Shown here piece after piece: positions 9,075 to 18,789 of a DNA stretch of 64,000 nucleotides. Numbering within the stretch: position 1 is the stretch's first letter; each line of letters opens with the position of its first letter. The notes below the pieces were generated by a model, which did no database searches, was not told the DNA's origin, and worked only from the letters and a program-made list of their open reading frames with translations. The stretch spans positions 62,001 to 126,000 of the forward strand of contig JARKQY010000011.1 in NCBI GenBank assembly GCA_029974635.1. Direction: 5' to 3'. This stretch comes from Bacillota bacterium (GTDB lineage: Bacteria > Bacillota > UBA4882 > UBA8346). The position numbers and the translations under genes were made by a program.

Positions 9075-9090
9075 GGTAACGTTTTAATAA
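9075..9090. promoter_or_regulatory. Candidate LacI operator upstream of the first lacI-type gene
   Basis: GGTAACGTTTTAATAA has the central ACGT and flanking A/T tracts typical of LacI-family operators. It lies 56-71 bases upstream of the start codon, where autoregulation would be expected. Confidence 0.45.
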
Positions 9091-9140
9091 ATACAAATTT
9101 AAAGACTTTTTTAGAAATCAGACCCGTCACGCCCGGCAAA

Positions 9141-9168
9141 AGAGGCGGGATGTCGCCATCCCGCCTCT
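9141..9168 (-). terminator. Rho-independent terminator after the GH5 gene
   Basis: The arms AGAGGCGGGATG and CATCCCGCCTCT form a 12-bp stem with a 4-base loop. On the minus strand it is followed by TTTT and lies 34 bases past the GH5 stop codon. It closes the glycan-use transcript. Confidence 0.8.
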
Positions 9169-9201
9169 CGATTAAAAATCAGCAATAAACCTCCTATTAA
9201 T

Positions 9202-11352
9202 CTATAACCGGTTGAATCGCCACTGTTGATTCGTACCGCCCGCATAGGACCATTGGTGGACATTGACGCCATCTCCTGTCGCGCCGGAACCGCCGTCAAC
9301 ATCGACACATTTTCCGCTGTGTCTGGCCATGATCCTGTAGTAACCTCCGCCAACGTCAATAATTTGCCATTGTTGGTTGGTTCCCCCGACATAGCTCCAT
9401 TGTTGAATGTTGACGCCATCTCCCGTTGCCCCGGGGCCTCCGGTCACATCCAGCGATTTGCCGCTATTTACGTTGATGATTGAATAATATCCGCTTCCCA
9501 GGCTGGTAACAACCCATTTTTGGTTATTGCCCCCGACATAACTCCACTGATGCACATTTGCCCCGTCGGCGGTTGAAACATTGGCCACATCCAGGGCTTT
9601 ACCGCTATGCCGGGCGGTTATGTAGTAAGTGGCGCCCGATACGATTCCTCCGCCGGGAGCGGGGGTCGGAGTCGGGGTGGGACCAATAACGGCAAAGTTG
9701 AGCCAGTTGATGTTAAATCCGCCGGCGCTTACATATAACCGGAGGGTTTGGGCTCCAGCGCTCAAGCTGGTGTTTGCGCTGATTGTCTGCCAGTTCTGCC
9801 AGCCCCCCGTATTTGGCACAGTGGTTGTCGCTAATGTTGTAGTGCCCCTTCTCAATTGGATTTGGCTGTTGTTGTTCGGACTGGCGACACGGTATTGTAT
9901 CTCATAGGTTCCCGTGGTTGCCACATTTACATTGTAGTCCATCCAATCGCCGGTATCAGTCCAACCTATATTTAATCCGCCGCCGGTATCACCGGTGGCC
10001 TCCGTCTGTATACCGTTCATTGCGCTGTAATTTTCAGCTTCGATTTTGCCGGGAATGGCATATCCGGCGACAGGTGTTGGTGTCGCAGTTGGCCCCGGCG
10101 TCGGAGTTGATCCGATCACCCAATAATTAGGCCTTAATACTACCGATGTTTTCGTGTTGATAGCGGCTTTCATACCTTCACAAACGCTGGCATTCCGGGT
10201 ATAATAATTTGCAGTAGTGTGACGGCTCCATTTTGAACGGATTGTGTCTTCCGAATCATTAACTACATTAGCGGTATTGGTATCCCCGGAATTGCAGGTA
10301 TACATTCCCCACGGTGAACCGGTCCCTTTTACTTTATAAGTCCATGAGGACCAGCTAATATTATTATTCATGAATTGTGTCAGATTATAGGTCCAGGTAG
10401 ATTGGCCATCATACTGGAACTCGCCGATATAATAAGGAATATTGTACGCATTCCGGCATTCATTTGCCCATTGAACGCTGTTGGCGATCGGATCCCCGTA
10501 ATTGTGGACTTCATATACCACGTTGGTCCATCCTTCATTGGCGGGATTGGGGAAGACCGTCCAGTGCCAGATGAAATTGAAGAAAATGATATGATCCGGA
10601 TCGATGGCTCTCACCGCAGAATATAATTTGCGCATCATGGCGGTGACTTCGGAACCGGATGCCCCGGGAAAACCGGCTGACGGTTCGTTCATCAGGTCAT
10701 AACCGGCCACGGCGGCGACTCCCTTGTAACGGTTGGCAATTCCCTGCCAAAACTTAACGGCATAATTTTGGTAGGTTGTATTATTATATAGTTGCGCGCC
10801 GCTCCCGGTCCATCCGGAGTGATCCTGACCGTTCTGGGAACCGGGCACGCCGTGCAGATCAATGATGGTGTATAAGCCATATTTGCTCGCCATGGAGATG
10901 GCCCAGTCAAGCCTGGTAAACGCTCCTGACAACCAGTTCCCGTTCCGGTCCATATGGTTTTCCCAGTAAACTACCAAACGCACCATATTTAAGCCTTCGT
11001 TTCGAATCCGCTGAAAATCCGATTCCTGAATGAATCCATCATAGAAGGTATTTAATAAACTCCATTTGGTAGCGGATCCAAATCTGCTGTCAAGCCTGTT
11101 GCGCATGGTATACTCACAATTTTCTCCGGCCAGAGGGGACATCCAGGGTTCGAAAAGCATCCACCCGCCGAGATTGACGCCGCAGAGCACGGCTACACTT
11201 CCCGTACCGGCATTATTCCGGATATCCTTGCCGTTTGTTTTTAAAAAATCATTGGATAGAGCTGCATTGGCCGGTATAGATGTGAATGAAACAATCATCA
11301 GACCAATAAAAACCAACATTGTACCAAGCAGCGTAATTTTTTTGATACCCAT
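9202..11352 (-). CDS. Secreted glycoside hydrolase family 5 enzyme with CBM6 and ricin-type CBM13
   Basis: The frame is open from 11436, but the ATG at 11350-11352 follows GAAGGAGGT with good spacing and starts directly on a signal peptide (about residues 1-31), giving 716 residues. The GH5 catalytic domain (about 32-410) shows the acid/base motif DLMNEPS and the nucleophile motif YIGEFQ. A Thr-Pro linker leads to a CBM6-like module (KIEAENYSAMNG to NINWLNFAV), and a second linker to a beta-trefoil CBM13 with three QxW repeats. It is an exported beta-glycanase (cellulase, mannanase or related; the substrate is not decidable by eye). It is the last gene of the minus-strand glycan block and has an operator-like site upstream. 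Confidence 0.9.
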   Translation of the reverse strand: MGIKKITLLGTMLVFIGLMIVSFTSIPANAALSNDFLKTNGKDIRNNAGTGSVAVLCGVNLGGWMLFEPWMSPLAGENCEYTMRNRLDSRFGSATKWSLLNTFYDGFIQESDFQRIRNEGLNMVRLVVYWENHMDRNGNWLSGAFTRLDWAISMASKYGLYTIIDLHGVPGSQNGQDHSGWTGSGAQLYNNTTYQNYAVKFWQGIANRYKGVAAVAGYDLMNEPSAGFPGASGSEVTAMMRKLYSAVRAIDPDHIIFFNFIWHWTVFPNPANEGWTNVVYEVHNYGDPIANSVQWANECRNAYNIPYYIGEFQYDGQSTWTYNLTQFMNNNISWSSWTYKVKGTGSPWGMYTCNSGDTNTANVVNDSEDTIRSKWSRHTTANYYTRNASVCEGMKAAINTKTSVVLRPNYWVIGSTPTPGPTATPTPVAGYAIPGKIEAENYSAMNGIQTEATGDTGGGLNIGWTDTGDWMDYNVNVATTGTYEIQYRVASPNNNSQIQLRRGTTTLATTTVPNTGGWQNWQTISANTSLSAGAQTLRLYVSAGGFNINWLNFAVIGPTPTPTPAPGGGIVSGATYYITARHSGKALDVANVSTADGANVHQWSYVGGNNQKWVVTSLGSGYYSIINVNSGKSLDVTGGPGATGDGVNIQQWSYVGGTNQQWQIIDVGGGYYRIMARHSGKCVDVDGGSGATGDGVNVHQWSYAGGTNQQWRFNRL

Positions 11353-11474
11353 CGTACATTGACCTCCTTCATTTCTCTCTCTAAAATTCACTTGGGATAA
11401 TGCGCAGCTCCGTTTTGGGCAATATTCGCCAATCACCTCCTTTCGAAAATCTTCATAATCGGATTAATTTATTT

Positions 11475-11488
11475 TGCAATCGTTTTCA
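11475..11488. promoter_or_regulatory. Candidate LacI-type operator upstream of the GH5 gene
   Basis: TGCAATCGTTTTCA contains GCAATCGTTTTC, the exact reverse complement of a run at 22580-22591 upstream of the second lacI-type gene. A shared 12-base site at both ends of the block suggests one regulator acts on both. Confidence 0.45.
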
Positions 11489-11535
11489 GAAAAATCCGGT
11501 TCACTCCGCAATTTCATATCCAATAGCTTTACTGA

Positions 11536-11578
11536 AAAGCGGTGTGAAAAACTCATATTAAGCAATGCACACCGCTTT
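11536..11578 (-). terminator. Intercistronic stem-loop after the first solute-binding-protein gene
   Basis: AAAGCGGTGTG and CACACCGCTTT form a perfect 11-bp stem around a 21-base loop, 12 bases past the stop of the binding-protein gene. On the minus strand the stem ends in TTTT. It could be a partial terminator or a transcript-stabilising end. Confidence 0.55.
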
Positions 11579-11589
11579 GCCGCGCTTCA

Positions 11590-13134
11590 TTATTTGTAGT
11601 TATATTGGGCGCAATAAGCCTTCCATTGTTTGATGTATTCTTTCTGAATCTTTTCCAGTCCCGCTGCCTTTGCTTTTTCCATAAATACTTTGATCGCTGC
11701 ATCGACATCGGAAACCAAGCCGGCTTCCAACGGCGCCAGATATTGGGTTAATACCGTGCCTAGCGCGGCGCGTTCACTTTGATACGAGGAGTAATCTTCG
11801 GCAAATCCATCAAAAATATTGATTCCTCTATATTTTGACTTGGAGGCGATGGTGCCCATCTGCTCAAATATAACTTTTACCGCATCAAAGCTTTTATCAA
11901 ACAACATATAATCGGGATTTCTCCAGCCCCAGCCGTTCATTCCCTCCCTGCCGAATCCGGTCTTGGTAGGATCACCGATGGGCTCGTAATAACCGTCTTT
12001 GACGTTATAATGCACACCTTCGATTCCATATTGCGAAAGCCAGTTATATCTTTTATCCAGCACCAGTTTCTGATAAAACATCAGCGCTCTTTCGGGATTC
12101 TTGGATGAAAACGGAACGGCATAACCGTTTTGAGTGGCATGAGCCACCTGGGCGATACCGTTTACGGCAGGATACGGCACATAACCAATCTCCCAATCGG
12201 GGTGGGCGTTTTTGGCGCTTACCAGGCTTGCGCCATACTTATTGGGGTTTTGTCCCTGGATAATCGCTACCACTTTACCGTTATCAAAAGCGGTCATATC
12301 GGTTTTGGCGGACAGGGCGCTCCGGGACCAGAACCCTTTATCCGCCCATCTTTTAAACATCTTCATATCGGCGGCAAACTCGGGCGACCCCCAATAAGCC
12401 TTGATATTCGACGGATTACTATAATCGGCGACCAGGCCATACGGCGTCCCGAAGTTAACCCATTTATATTTCATTTGCAAAATTTCCAGCGCGCTGAAAG
12501 ACCAGGAACCGGGACCGGGAGACACATATTCTCCGGTTAGAACTTGGCCGGGCATATTTTTTTTGATTCCTTCAAAGTATTTCTCAACATTCTCCAAGGA
12601 GTCGGGCTCCGGAAGATTGAATTGCTTCTGTAAGTCCTTGCGATACTGAAAGCCATTGCTGGTAAATTCCTTCCAGGTTGCGGGAATGGTATATATTTTG
12701 CCATTAACCTTCACTTGATTCCAGTAATCCTTGGGGACAAATTTATACAACTGGGGAGCATACTTGGGAAGCAGGGAATCCAACGGCTTAAAGGCGTTTT
12801 TTCGGGCCAGTTTGGCATAATCCAGCCAGGAGGCGGTGTAAATTAAATCAATGGGCTGTCCGGTTTGTAATAAAAGATTGTACTTGGTGGAAAAGTCCGT
12901 CCAGGAAGTATAATTAAACTTTACCGTGACATTTAAATCCTTTTTCGCCAGTTCATTAATCTTCTCCTGAACCAATTGTAAATCCTTGGGCGCATCACCC
13001 ACCATGTAAAACTGGAGTTCCACCGGTTTGAGGTTGGCGGCCCCGTCCGCGGTAAAACATGCGCCTGCCAATACACCGAGTAAGAGTACCGTAACTATTG
13101 CCAGACAGAAAATCCGTAAATTGCGTTTTTTCAT
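11590..13134 (-). CDS. LplA-like extracellular sugar-binding protein
   Basis: This protein of about 514 residues belongs to the large LplA-type binding proteins of CUT1 ABC importers and begins with a signal peptide (ILRIFC-like hydrophobic stretch, then LLLGVLAGACF). The Cys context is not a classical lipobox, so a soluble periplasmic protein is possible. The ATG at 13132-13134 is preferred over the TTG just before it because GGAGG lies six bases upstream. The order permease B, permease C, binding protein on one strand is typical of lplBCA/ytcQ sets that take up complex oligosaccharides. The importer ATPase is not encoded nearby. Confidence 0.88.
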   Translation of the reverse strand: MKKRNLRIFCLAIVTVLLLGVLAGACFTADGAANLKPVELQFYMVGDAPKDLQLVQEKINELAKKDLNVTVKFNYTSWTDFSTKYNLLLQTGQPIDLIYTASWLDYAKLARKNAFKPLDSLLPKYAPQLYKFVPKDYWNQVKVNGKIYTIPATWKEFTSNGFQYRKDLQKQFNLPEPDSLENVEKYFEGIKKNMPGQVLTGEYVSPGPGSWSFSALEILQMKYKWVNFGTPYGLVADYSNPSNIKAYWGSPEFAADMKMFKRWADKGFWSRSALSAKTDMTAFDNGKVVAIIQGQNPNKYGASLVSAKNAHPDWEIGYVPYPAVNGIAQVAHATQNGYAVPFSSKNPERALMFYQKLVLDKRYNWLSQYGIEGVHYNVKDGYYEPIGDPTKTGFGREGMNGWGWRNPDYMLFDKSFDAVKVIFEQMGTIASKSKYRGINIFDGFAEDYSSYQSERAALGTVLTQYLAPLEAGLVSDVDAAIKVFMEKAKAAGLEKIQKEYIKQWKAYCAQYNYK

Positions 13135-13194
13135 CAATATCCTCCTCTATAAATTATATGTATGCTAAACCGGGCGCGCGCGCAGCGTCCGGAT

Positions 13195-14091
13195 TTAACC
13201 TTTAACGGCTCCCACCGTGATACCGGCCACGAAGAACCGTTGCACAAAAGGAAACAACAGCAGAACCGGTCCGGTGGCAATGACCGCCATGGCTAATTTC
13301 ACCGACTCCGACGGCGGGTTAATCACCACCGAAGCTCCCGATCCTGAAAGCATCTGATTTAACGCCTGATAACTGTTAAGCATGTTGTATAAATAAAACT
13401 GCAGTTCATATTTTGACGGAGTGCTAATGAACATCGAAGATAAATACCAATCATTCCAATAATTCAATGCCAGGAAAAGTCCGACGGTGGCCAATCCCGG
13501 CGTGATAATCGGGAGCACGATGCTCCGGTATATCCTGAAATCTCCCGCTCCGTCAATTTTGGCCGCCTCGTACATTTCATCGGGAAATGAATGGATGATG
13601 AAGGTCCGCATGAGGATAATCAAAAACGGCGTCATTAATCCGGGATAACATAAGGCGATATAGGAGTCATGTAACTTCAAGACATTATTGACCATGATAT
13701 ACCAGGGAATCAGCCCGCCGCCGAAAATGGTCGTAAAATAAATCAGGAATGAAATGGTATTCCGGTATTTGAAATCCTTGCGTGACAATACATAACCGGC
13801 CATGGAAATAAAAAACAAGCCCAGGGTTGTGCCAACCAACGTATTGATGCCGGTAACGGCATATGCTTGTAAGATACCCTCGGGAAACTGAAAAATGGTC
13901 CGGTAAGCCTCCAGGGAAAAAACCCTGGGAATCAGGTGATATCCGCTGGTGGCTATGGAAGTGTTATCTGTCAATGATCCGGAGATGATGATCAAAAACG
14001 GCAACACACATAATATTGTCATAATACTAACAAATAGATAGGCCAGAATATTAAAGAAGATCACATACTTGGATTGCATATTAAGTCCCAT
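13195..14091 (-). CDS. LplC/YtcP-like ABC sugar permease (CUT1)
   Basis: This 298-residue integral membrane protein has six predicted helices and the CUT1 EAA loop EMYEAAKIDGAGDFRIYRSIVLPIITPG near residues 185-212. The C-terminus ends in the usual GAVKG. It pairs with the permease directly upstream and the binding protein directly downstream. A ribosome site (AGAGGTG) precedes the ATG. The transported sugar is not known; the neighbouring GH5 and GH35 genes suggest a beta-linked plant oligosaccharide. Confidence 0.92.
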   Translation of the reverse strand: MGLNMQSKYVIFFNILAYLFVSIMTILCVLPFLIIISGSLTDNTSIATSGYHLIPRVFSLEAYRTIFQFPEGILQAYAVTGINTLVGTTLGLFFISMAGYVLSRKDFKYRNTISFLIYFTTIFGGGLIPWYIMVNNVLKLHDSYIALCYPGLMTPFLIILMRTFIIHSFPDEMYEAAKIDGAGDFRIYRSIVLPIITPGLATVGLFLALNYWNDWYLSSMFISTPSKYELQFYLYNMLNSYQALNQMLSGSGASVVINPPSESVKLAMAVIATGPVLLLFPFVQRFFVAGITVGAVKG

Positions 14092-14139
14092 CGAAGCACC
14101 TCTTGAGATTATTCAATTTCACTCCTTCAATATGAAGGT

Positions 14140-15063
14140 TTAAAACAAGGCATACTCCGGATTACGGCGTTTTACCAGGAAATTCACGGTGATAATCAGA
14201 ATAAATCCAAAAACAGACTGGTAAAGGCCGCCGGCCGCTCCGATGCCGATGTCAAAATCAAACATTAACGAACGGTAAACATAGGTATCGATAATATCCG
14301 TGGTAATATATAAGTTGCCATTGGAGCCGACCAATTGATAAAACAGCTCAAATTGGCCTTTCATGATACTCCCCAGGGCGAATAAAACCAGTATGATAAA
14401 GGTCGGTTTAATCTGGGGCAAAGTAATATACCGAATCTGTTGGAATATATTAGCCCCATCGATTTCAGCCGCTTCATAATACTCGCTGCTTATCCCCAGC
14501 ATGGTGGCCAGATAGATTACAGTACCGTATCCCACCCATTTCCACATGTAGAAAACCGGAATCAGCACCGGCCACAGTTGCGGCGAATTGAAAACATCAA
14601 GCGGCTGAATGTGCAATGATTTTAATAATGTATTGATGAAACCCAACTCATAATTGAACAAATTATATACCAGAACGCCCAATATAACGTAAGATACAAA
14701 ATAAGGCATGAACATCAAGGTCTGGGTTACTTTCCGGAACACATTCCCGCTTAATTTATAGAGAAGGACGGCGATGAAGATTTGAAGCAAGTTCCCAACC
14801 GCAATAAACACCAAATTATACAAAATGGTGTTCTTGGTAATATTCCATAAAATATTCGACTGATAGAGAAATTTAAAATTATCAAGCCCGACAAAAGGAC
14901 TTCCGAATAAACCGGCTTGAATGTCAAATTTGGTAAATGCGTAATAGATGCCTACCATCGGCACATAGTTGTTAATAAGGAAAAAGGCGATGGTGGGAAC
15001 CAACATCAAAAATAAAATTTTATTCTTTTTCAGTTCAGCGCTAAATCCATCTTTTTTCGGCAC
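14140..15063 (-). CDS. LplB/YteP-like ABC sugar permease (CUT1)
   Basis: This permease has 307 residues and six hydrophobic segments. Its EAA motif (YYEAAEIDGANIFQQIRYITLPQIKP) lies in the second half. It starts with GTG at 15061-15063 after a TAGGGG ribosome site. It is the first gene of the second importer unit on this strand (permease B, permease C, binding protein). The 140-base gap to the GH35 gene holds a copy of repeat family A, so a separate promoter or transcript boundary could lie there. Confidence 0.92.
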   Translation of the reverse strand: MPKKDGFSAELKKNKILFLMLVPTIAFFLINNYVPMVGIYYAFTKFDIQAGLFGSPFVGLDNFKFLYQSNILWNITKNTILYNLVFIAVGNLLQIFIAVLLYKLSGNVFRKVTQTLMFMPYFVSYVILGVLVYNLFNYELGFINTLLKSLHIQPLDVFNSPQLWPVLIPVFYMWKWVGYGTVIYLATMLGISSEYYEAAEIDGANIFQQIRYITLPQIKPTFIILVLFALGSIMKGQFELFYQLVGSNGNLYITTDIIDTYVYRSLMFDFDIGIGAAGGLYQSVFGFILIITVNFLVKRRNPEYALF

Positions 15064-15121
15064 TTTTTATCCCCTACCTAGAAAATATTCTAGCAGAAAC
15101 AGCACCCGATTTTCTGCCTTT

Positions 15122-15160
15122 GTAGCCCTTATTAAAGTGCAGCTTTAATTTAAAATTATC
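15122..15160 (-). repeat. Intergenic repeat family A, diverged copy
   Basis: Read on the minus strand it has the same GATAATTTTAAATT arm as the other copies. The hairpin arms are TTAAAG/CTTTAA (15132-15148) instead of TGTAGC/GCTACA, so the pairing is kept while the bases differ. Confidence 0.45.
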
Positions 15161-15203
15161 TTTTGATAATTCAGGGTGGATGACTACTCTCGTACTGGCC
15201 ATG

Positions 15204-17867
15204 TCAATATTTTAAATGAAGCCGGTAGCAATGATTGTCTGCTGAAAACTTATGCAATTTTACGGGATCAACGGCGTATTTCAACTTTAACCGGTTTCCG
15301 GTGAGGATTCCGGAAACTTCACCGCCCTGATCATCCCGGATCTCAATTTGAGAGATTTTCAATTCCAGGGAGAAATCCAGGGTGATTTCCGTATCATTTT
15401 CCGACCATAGATGAAGTTCATTCTTGTTTCGCCAGCTAACATCCAATTTTGCCGTATGCTCAGCCATAACTCCGTAGTTTCCCAGCTTGACATAAGTGTC
15501 ACTATCCCCATTTAACGTGGCGCTAACCAGGTTGCCGCGGTTAATTCTGATAATGCTGCAACTTTGACCGGAAACCGCTGTTTGCATTTGAACGGAACGG
15601 TTCCCGTCAAAGGGATCGATGCAAGTGACGGTAACCTCTTCTCCTGTATCGGTCCGGTTCATCAGGAACAAATAAATATCACGGGAAGATTTGTTTCCCA
15701 ACGCCACTACTTCCACCGCTTCCTGATTGGAATACGCGTATTTCGAGGTAATTCCCTCCGTTGTAATGAGCCAATCGAGAAACTTGCCGTCTGGAATATA
15801 AGTCCCGATAAGAATGGCCTTTCCTTTACCATATTGCTTCTCGACGGCTACGGGCTTGTTGGCCGAATCAACCGCCCGCACTACATAATTCTTGCCGGGC
15901 TTAACAAAAGTATTGGTAACAAAAGCGCCGTTAAGCGGGGCGGCATATCCTTTCCAGGTAATTGAATCAGGCATTTTGTGATATTTTCCTAAAACAATAT
16001 TCAGGTCGGGGAAGACTTTCTCCCGGAGTATACTGGCGGCTTGCATGCTCAGATCAATCTCCGGAAGGTTGGGAAACAGAATCAACTTGCCGCCTCCCTC
16101 AAGATAACGGATCAATTTTGTTTGGGTAGCGGAATCCATGATTTGCTGTGCTAAAACAATCACTAATTTATGTTTTGCCAAATCTTGTTCGGAACAGTTT
16201 TGAACATTAATGACATCATGGTCTATATCATTCAGGATAAACTGCTTCATGAAATCTTGCAAATAATCATTTGCCCCGATTGCAGTTGCAAAAATACTCC
16301 GCAAATAGGATTCATCCTGTTTGCCCCATCTTTGATACACCGCAAAATAGTTATACGGGGCGTAAAATCCCAGAGCGATATCGCAAAATGGTTCGGCCTG
16401 AAGGAAACTGAGGTTTTCATTCTCCAGATAACGGGTTAACCGGCGTAACTCACCATAAGCGGGCCGTAGACTTCCATTAGCGGAGATGGGAGCGCTTCCC
16501 GGAAACGGTTCGGGATTGTTGGAATATGGTTGCCCATTCAATTTCCCTGCGGAATCGCCGTCTACAATCGTATAAATATTGGTTCCCTTTAAAAACGGCA
16601 ATGTATAACGGGTTAAGAATGCGAATTCTTTGTCGTTTCCCCAGCCCCAATTGAGTTCCGGCGCAATATTGGGACGATCCGGCTGGCTTGCTTTCAGCTG
16701 TTTCAGCCGGCGAATCCCTTGAGTATAAGAATCCAGGCTAAAAATCGGGTGCGGCGACAGCCAGAAATTGACCCCCAGCCACATTTCGGAGGCCAGTGCT
16801 CCGAAGCTCATCGGAGCTTCATCTTCCAGCATACCGGCATTATGATACATAGGAACGGTTACCCCGGCATCCGTTAATAGCTTGCCATACCTCCCCAGGA
16901 TAGAACCGCCATACCAGTCCTTGAAAACTACCCAGTCCTGAAATTTCAACCATTCCCGGCGGGACTCGAACTGCCAATCTCCTTCTTCCGGCGGGGCAAT
17001 AGCGGAATAACCGGCGAAATTTGTGCCGTGAAGCCGGTTATAGTTGTCGATCGACTTGTAAGTATTGCCCAGCCAGTTCCGGTAAAGCTCAATGGTTTCA
17101 CGGGTATATCCCCAGGAAAAAGGATTCGCCAACTCACTGGTACTGTATGGAATCTCATTTTCCACCTGGACGGCTACGACGGGACCTGCCGGATATTGGT
17201 TCGGAACAATGATATCCGCACTCAATTGAGAGTACCATTTCTTTACATAGTCATAATATCCGGGATGCAAATAATCGGGTAACGGTTTACCATCCTGGCG
17301 AAACCCGACATCAACCCCGTATTGATCCTTCATTATCACTTCCGGATGGTCTTTAGTCAACCAATCCGGGATTCCCCCATGTTGCACTTCCCCGCACATA
17401 AATGGACCGGGTTTGGGGATCAAATACATATCCTTTTCTTTCAACATATTTATCAGTTTAACAAGATTGGTCCGTTCAGCGTTGCTTCCGGTAAAATCGA
17501 ACTTGCCTTCCCCGTATTCATGAAGATTCCAGGGAATATAAACGGTAATGTACTTAACTCCCGCTTGATTGATTTTATCCAGCCGGTCGCTCCATTGAGC
17601 GGCAGGCAACCGGTAGTAGGGAAACTCTCCCGACCAAAAGTAGATCGGTTCCCCGTTAAAATAAATGCAATTGGCGGTATATTCCAAGCCTATCTTGGTT
17701 AACCCCTTGCTGGCCGTATTTATGGTTTGATGATCATTTGGGCTGTAAATTAACCCCATGTCAGACGACTCTCCTTTGTTTCCGGACAGGCAAAACGTGT
17801 TTGCCGGAATGAGTAATATAAAAATCAAGACAATCCAAAGCTTTTTCACTGATTGGCCTTGGTTCAT
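15204..17867 (-). CDS. Exported GH35 beta-galactosidase
   Basis: This 887-residue protein begins with a signal peptide (residues about 8-27, ending NTFCLSG). The GH35 TIM barrel follows: SGEFPYYRLP, TVYIPWNLHE, GPFMCGEVQHGGIPDWL, the acid/base motif VQVENEI and the nucleophile region APELNWGWG. Beta-sandwich domains fill the C-terminal half. The enzyme removes terminal beta-galactose from oligo- or polysaccharides. It starts four bases after the upstream permease stop codon, so it is translated from the same transcript as the MalF/MalG-like importer. With GH5 it suggests use of galactose-decorated beta-glycans. The exact linkage is unknown. Confidence 0.9.
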   Translation of the reverse strand: MNQGQSVKKLWIVLIFILLIPANTFCLSGNKGESSDMGLIYSPNDHQTINTASKGLTKIGLEYTANCIYFNGEPIYFWSGEFPYYRLPAAQWSDRLDKINQAGVKYITVYIPWNLHEYGEGKFDFTGSNAERTNLVKLINMLKEKDMYLIPKPGPFMCGEVQHGGIPDWLTKDHPEVIMKDQYGVDVGFRQDGKPLPDYLHPGYYDYVKKWYSQLSADIIVPNQYPAGPVVAVQVENEIPYSTSELANPFSWGYTRETIELYRNWLGNTYKSIDNYNRLHGTNFAGYSAIAPPEEGDWQFESRREWLKFQDWVVFKDWYGGSILGRYGKLLTDAGVTVPMYHNAGMLEDEAPMSFGALASEMWLGVNFWLSPHPIFSLDSYTQGIRRLKQLKASQPDRPNIAPELNWGWGNDKEFAFLTRYTLPFLKGTNIYTIVDGDSAGKLNGQPYSNNPEPFPGSAPISANGSLRPAYGELRRLTRYLENENLSFLQAEPFCDIALGFYAPYNYFAVYQRWGKQDESYLRSIFATAIGANDYLQDFMKQFILNDIDHDVINVQNCSEQDLAKHKLVIVLAQQIMDSATQTKLIRYLEGGGKLILFPNLPEIDLSMQAASILREKVFPDLNIVLGKYHKMPDSITWKGYAAPLNGAFVTNTFVKPGKNYVVRAVDSANKPVAVEKQYGKGKAILIGTYIPDGKFLDWLITTEGITSKYAYSNQEAVEVVALGNKSSRDIYLFLMNRTDTGEEVTVTCIDPFDGNRSVQMQTAVSGQSCSIIRINRGNLVSATLNGDSDTYVKLGNYGVMAEHTAKLDVSWRNKNELHLWSENDTEITLDFSLELKISQIEIRDDQGGEVSGILTGNRLKLKYAVDPVKLHKFSADNHCYRLHLKY

Positions 17868-17871
17868 GAAA

Positions 17872-18717
17872 TCACCCCTTGATACTTCCGGCGATAATGC
17901 CTTCCGTAATATATTTTTGGAACATCATGTAAATCACAATCAACGGCAGCGCCACCACCACCGAACTGGCAACCAGGATGTGATATTTGCTGGAGCCCAT
18001 CGTTATTAAACTGCCAAGGCCCAGCGACAATGTATATTTCTGTTGATCGGTCAACACTACCAACGGCCAGAGAAAATTATTATAATTCCATAGAAACGTA
18101 AAAATCCCTAAAGTGACTAAAGCCGGTTTTACCAGCGGCAATGCAATTTCAAAAAAAGTCCGGAACCGTCCCGCTCCGTCAATCCTGGCAGCTTCCTCCA
18201 ATGAGGCCGGGATGCCGAAGAAAAACTGGCGCATCATAAAGACGTTGTAAACCGACATCACGAAAGGAAAAATTAATCCCGCCCGGGTATTATATATCCC
18301 CAACATTTTAACAATGAGAACATTCGGAATCAGTAACACTGTTCCCGGCACCATCAAACTGATCAGCATGATTTTAAAAATCTTTTCGCGTCCCGGGAAA
18401 TTAATCCGCGCAAAAGCATAACCCGCCATGCTATTCAGAAACAAATTCACAAGAGTATTGATAATGGCAACCAAAAGCGTGTTTTTGAACAAATTAGGAA
18501 AATCAAGAATTTGAAACGCTTCTAAATAATTCTTGAATGTAATATACAGCTCTCCCGTTGCCCGGTCCCGGGCAATCAATGACGGATAGATGGTGTACAT
18601 ATCCTGCTGCAACTTTAAGGAACTGAATATCAGCCAAATAAACGGCCCAATCATAACGACTGTTGTTAAAATCAAAACCGCATATAAAAGTATTTTTTTA
18701 AAGCTTTCTTGCCGCAT
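17872..18717 (-). CDS. MalG-like ABC sugar permease (CUT1)
   Basis: The frame reaches 18753, but the ATG at 18715-18717 (MRQESFKK) has a better ribosome site (AAGGAAGTG) and a standard N-terminus, giving 281 residues. It has six membrane segments and the EAA loop SLEEAARIDGAGRFRTFFEIALPLVKP. It is the second permease of the importer at 17.9-21.1 kb and lies four bases before the GH35 gene. It resembles the carbohydrate permeases that serve MalE-type binding proteins. Confidence 0.92.
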   Translation of the reverse strand: MRQESFKKILLYAVLILTTVVMIGPFIWLIFSSLKLQQDMYTIYPSLIARDRATGELYITFKNYLEAFQILDFPNLFKNTLLVAIINTLVNLFLNSMAGYAFARINFPGREKIFKIMLISLMVPGTVLLIPNVLIVKMLGIYNTRAGLIFPFVMSVYNVFMMRQFFFGIPASLEEAARIDGAGRFRTFFEIALPLVKPALVTLGIFTFLWNYNNFLWPLVVLTDQQKYTLSLGLGSLITMGSSKYHILVASSVVVALPLIVIYMMFQKYITEGIIAGSIKG

Positions 18718-18789
18718 GTAGGTCACTTCCTTACCAGCTTTGTGAAGTATCATTTCGGCTATTATCTCTTTTACTTTACTTCTGTCACT

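Noticed and set aside
9111-9483. Short frames on both strands over the CBM13 part of the GH5 gene
   Set aside because: They arise from the repetitive, GC-richer trefoil repeats and are frame shadows of a clear domain.
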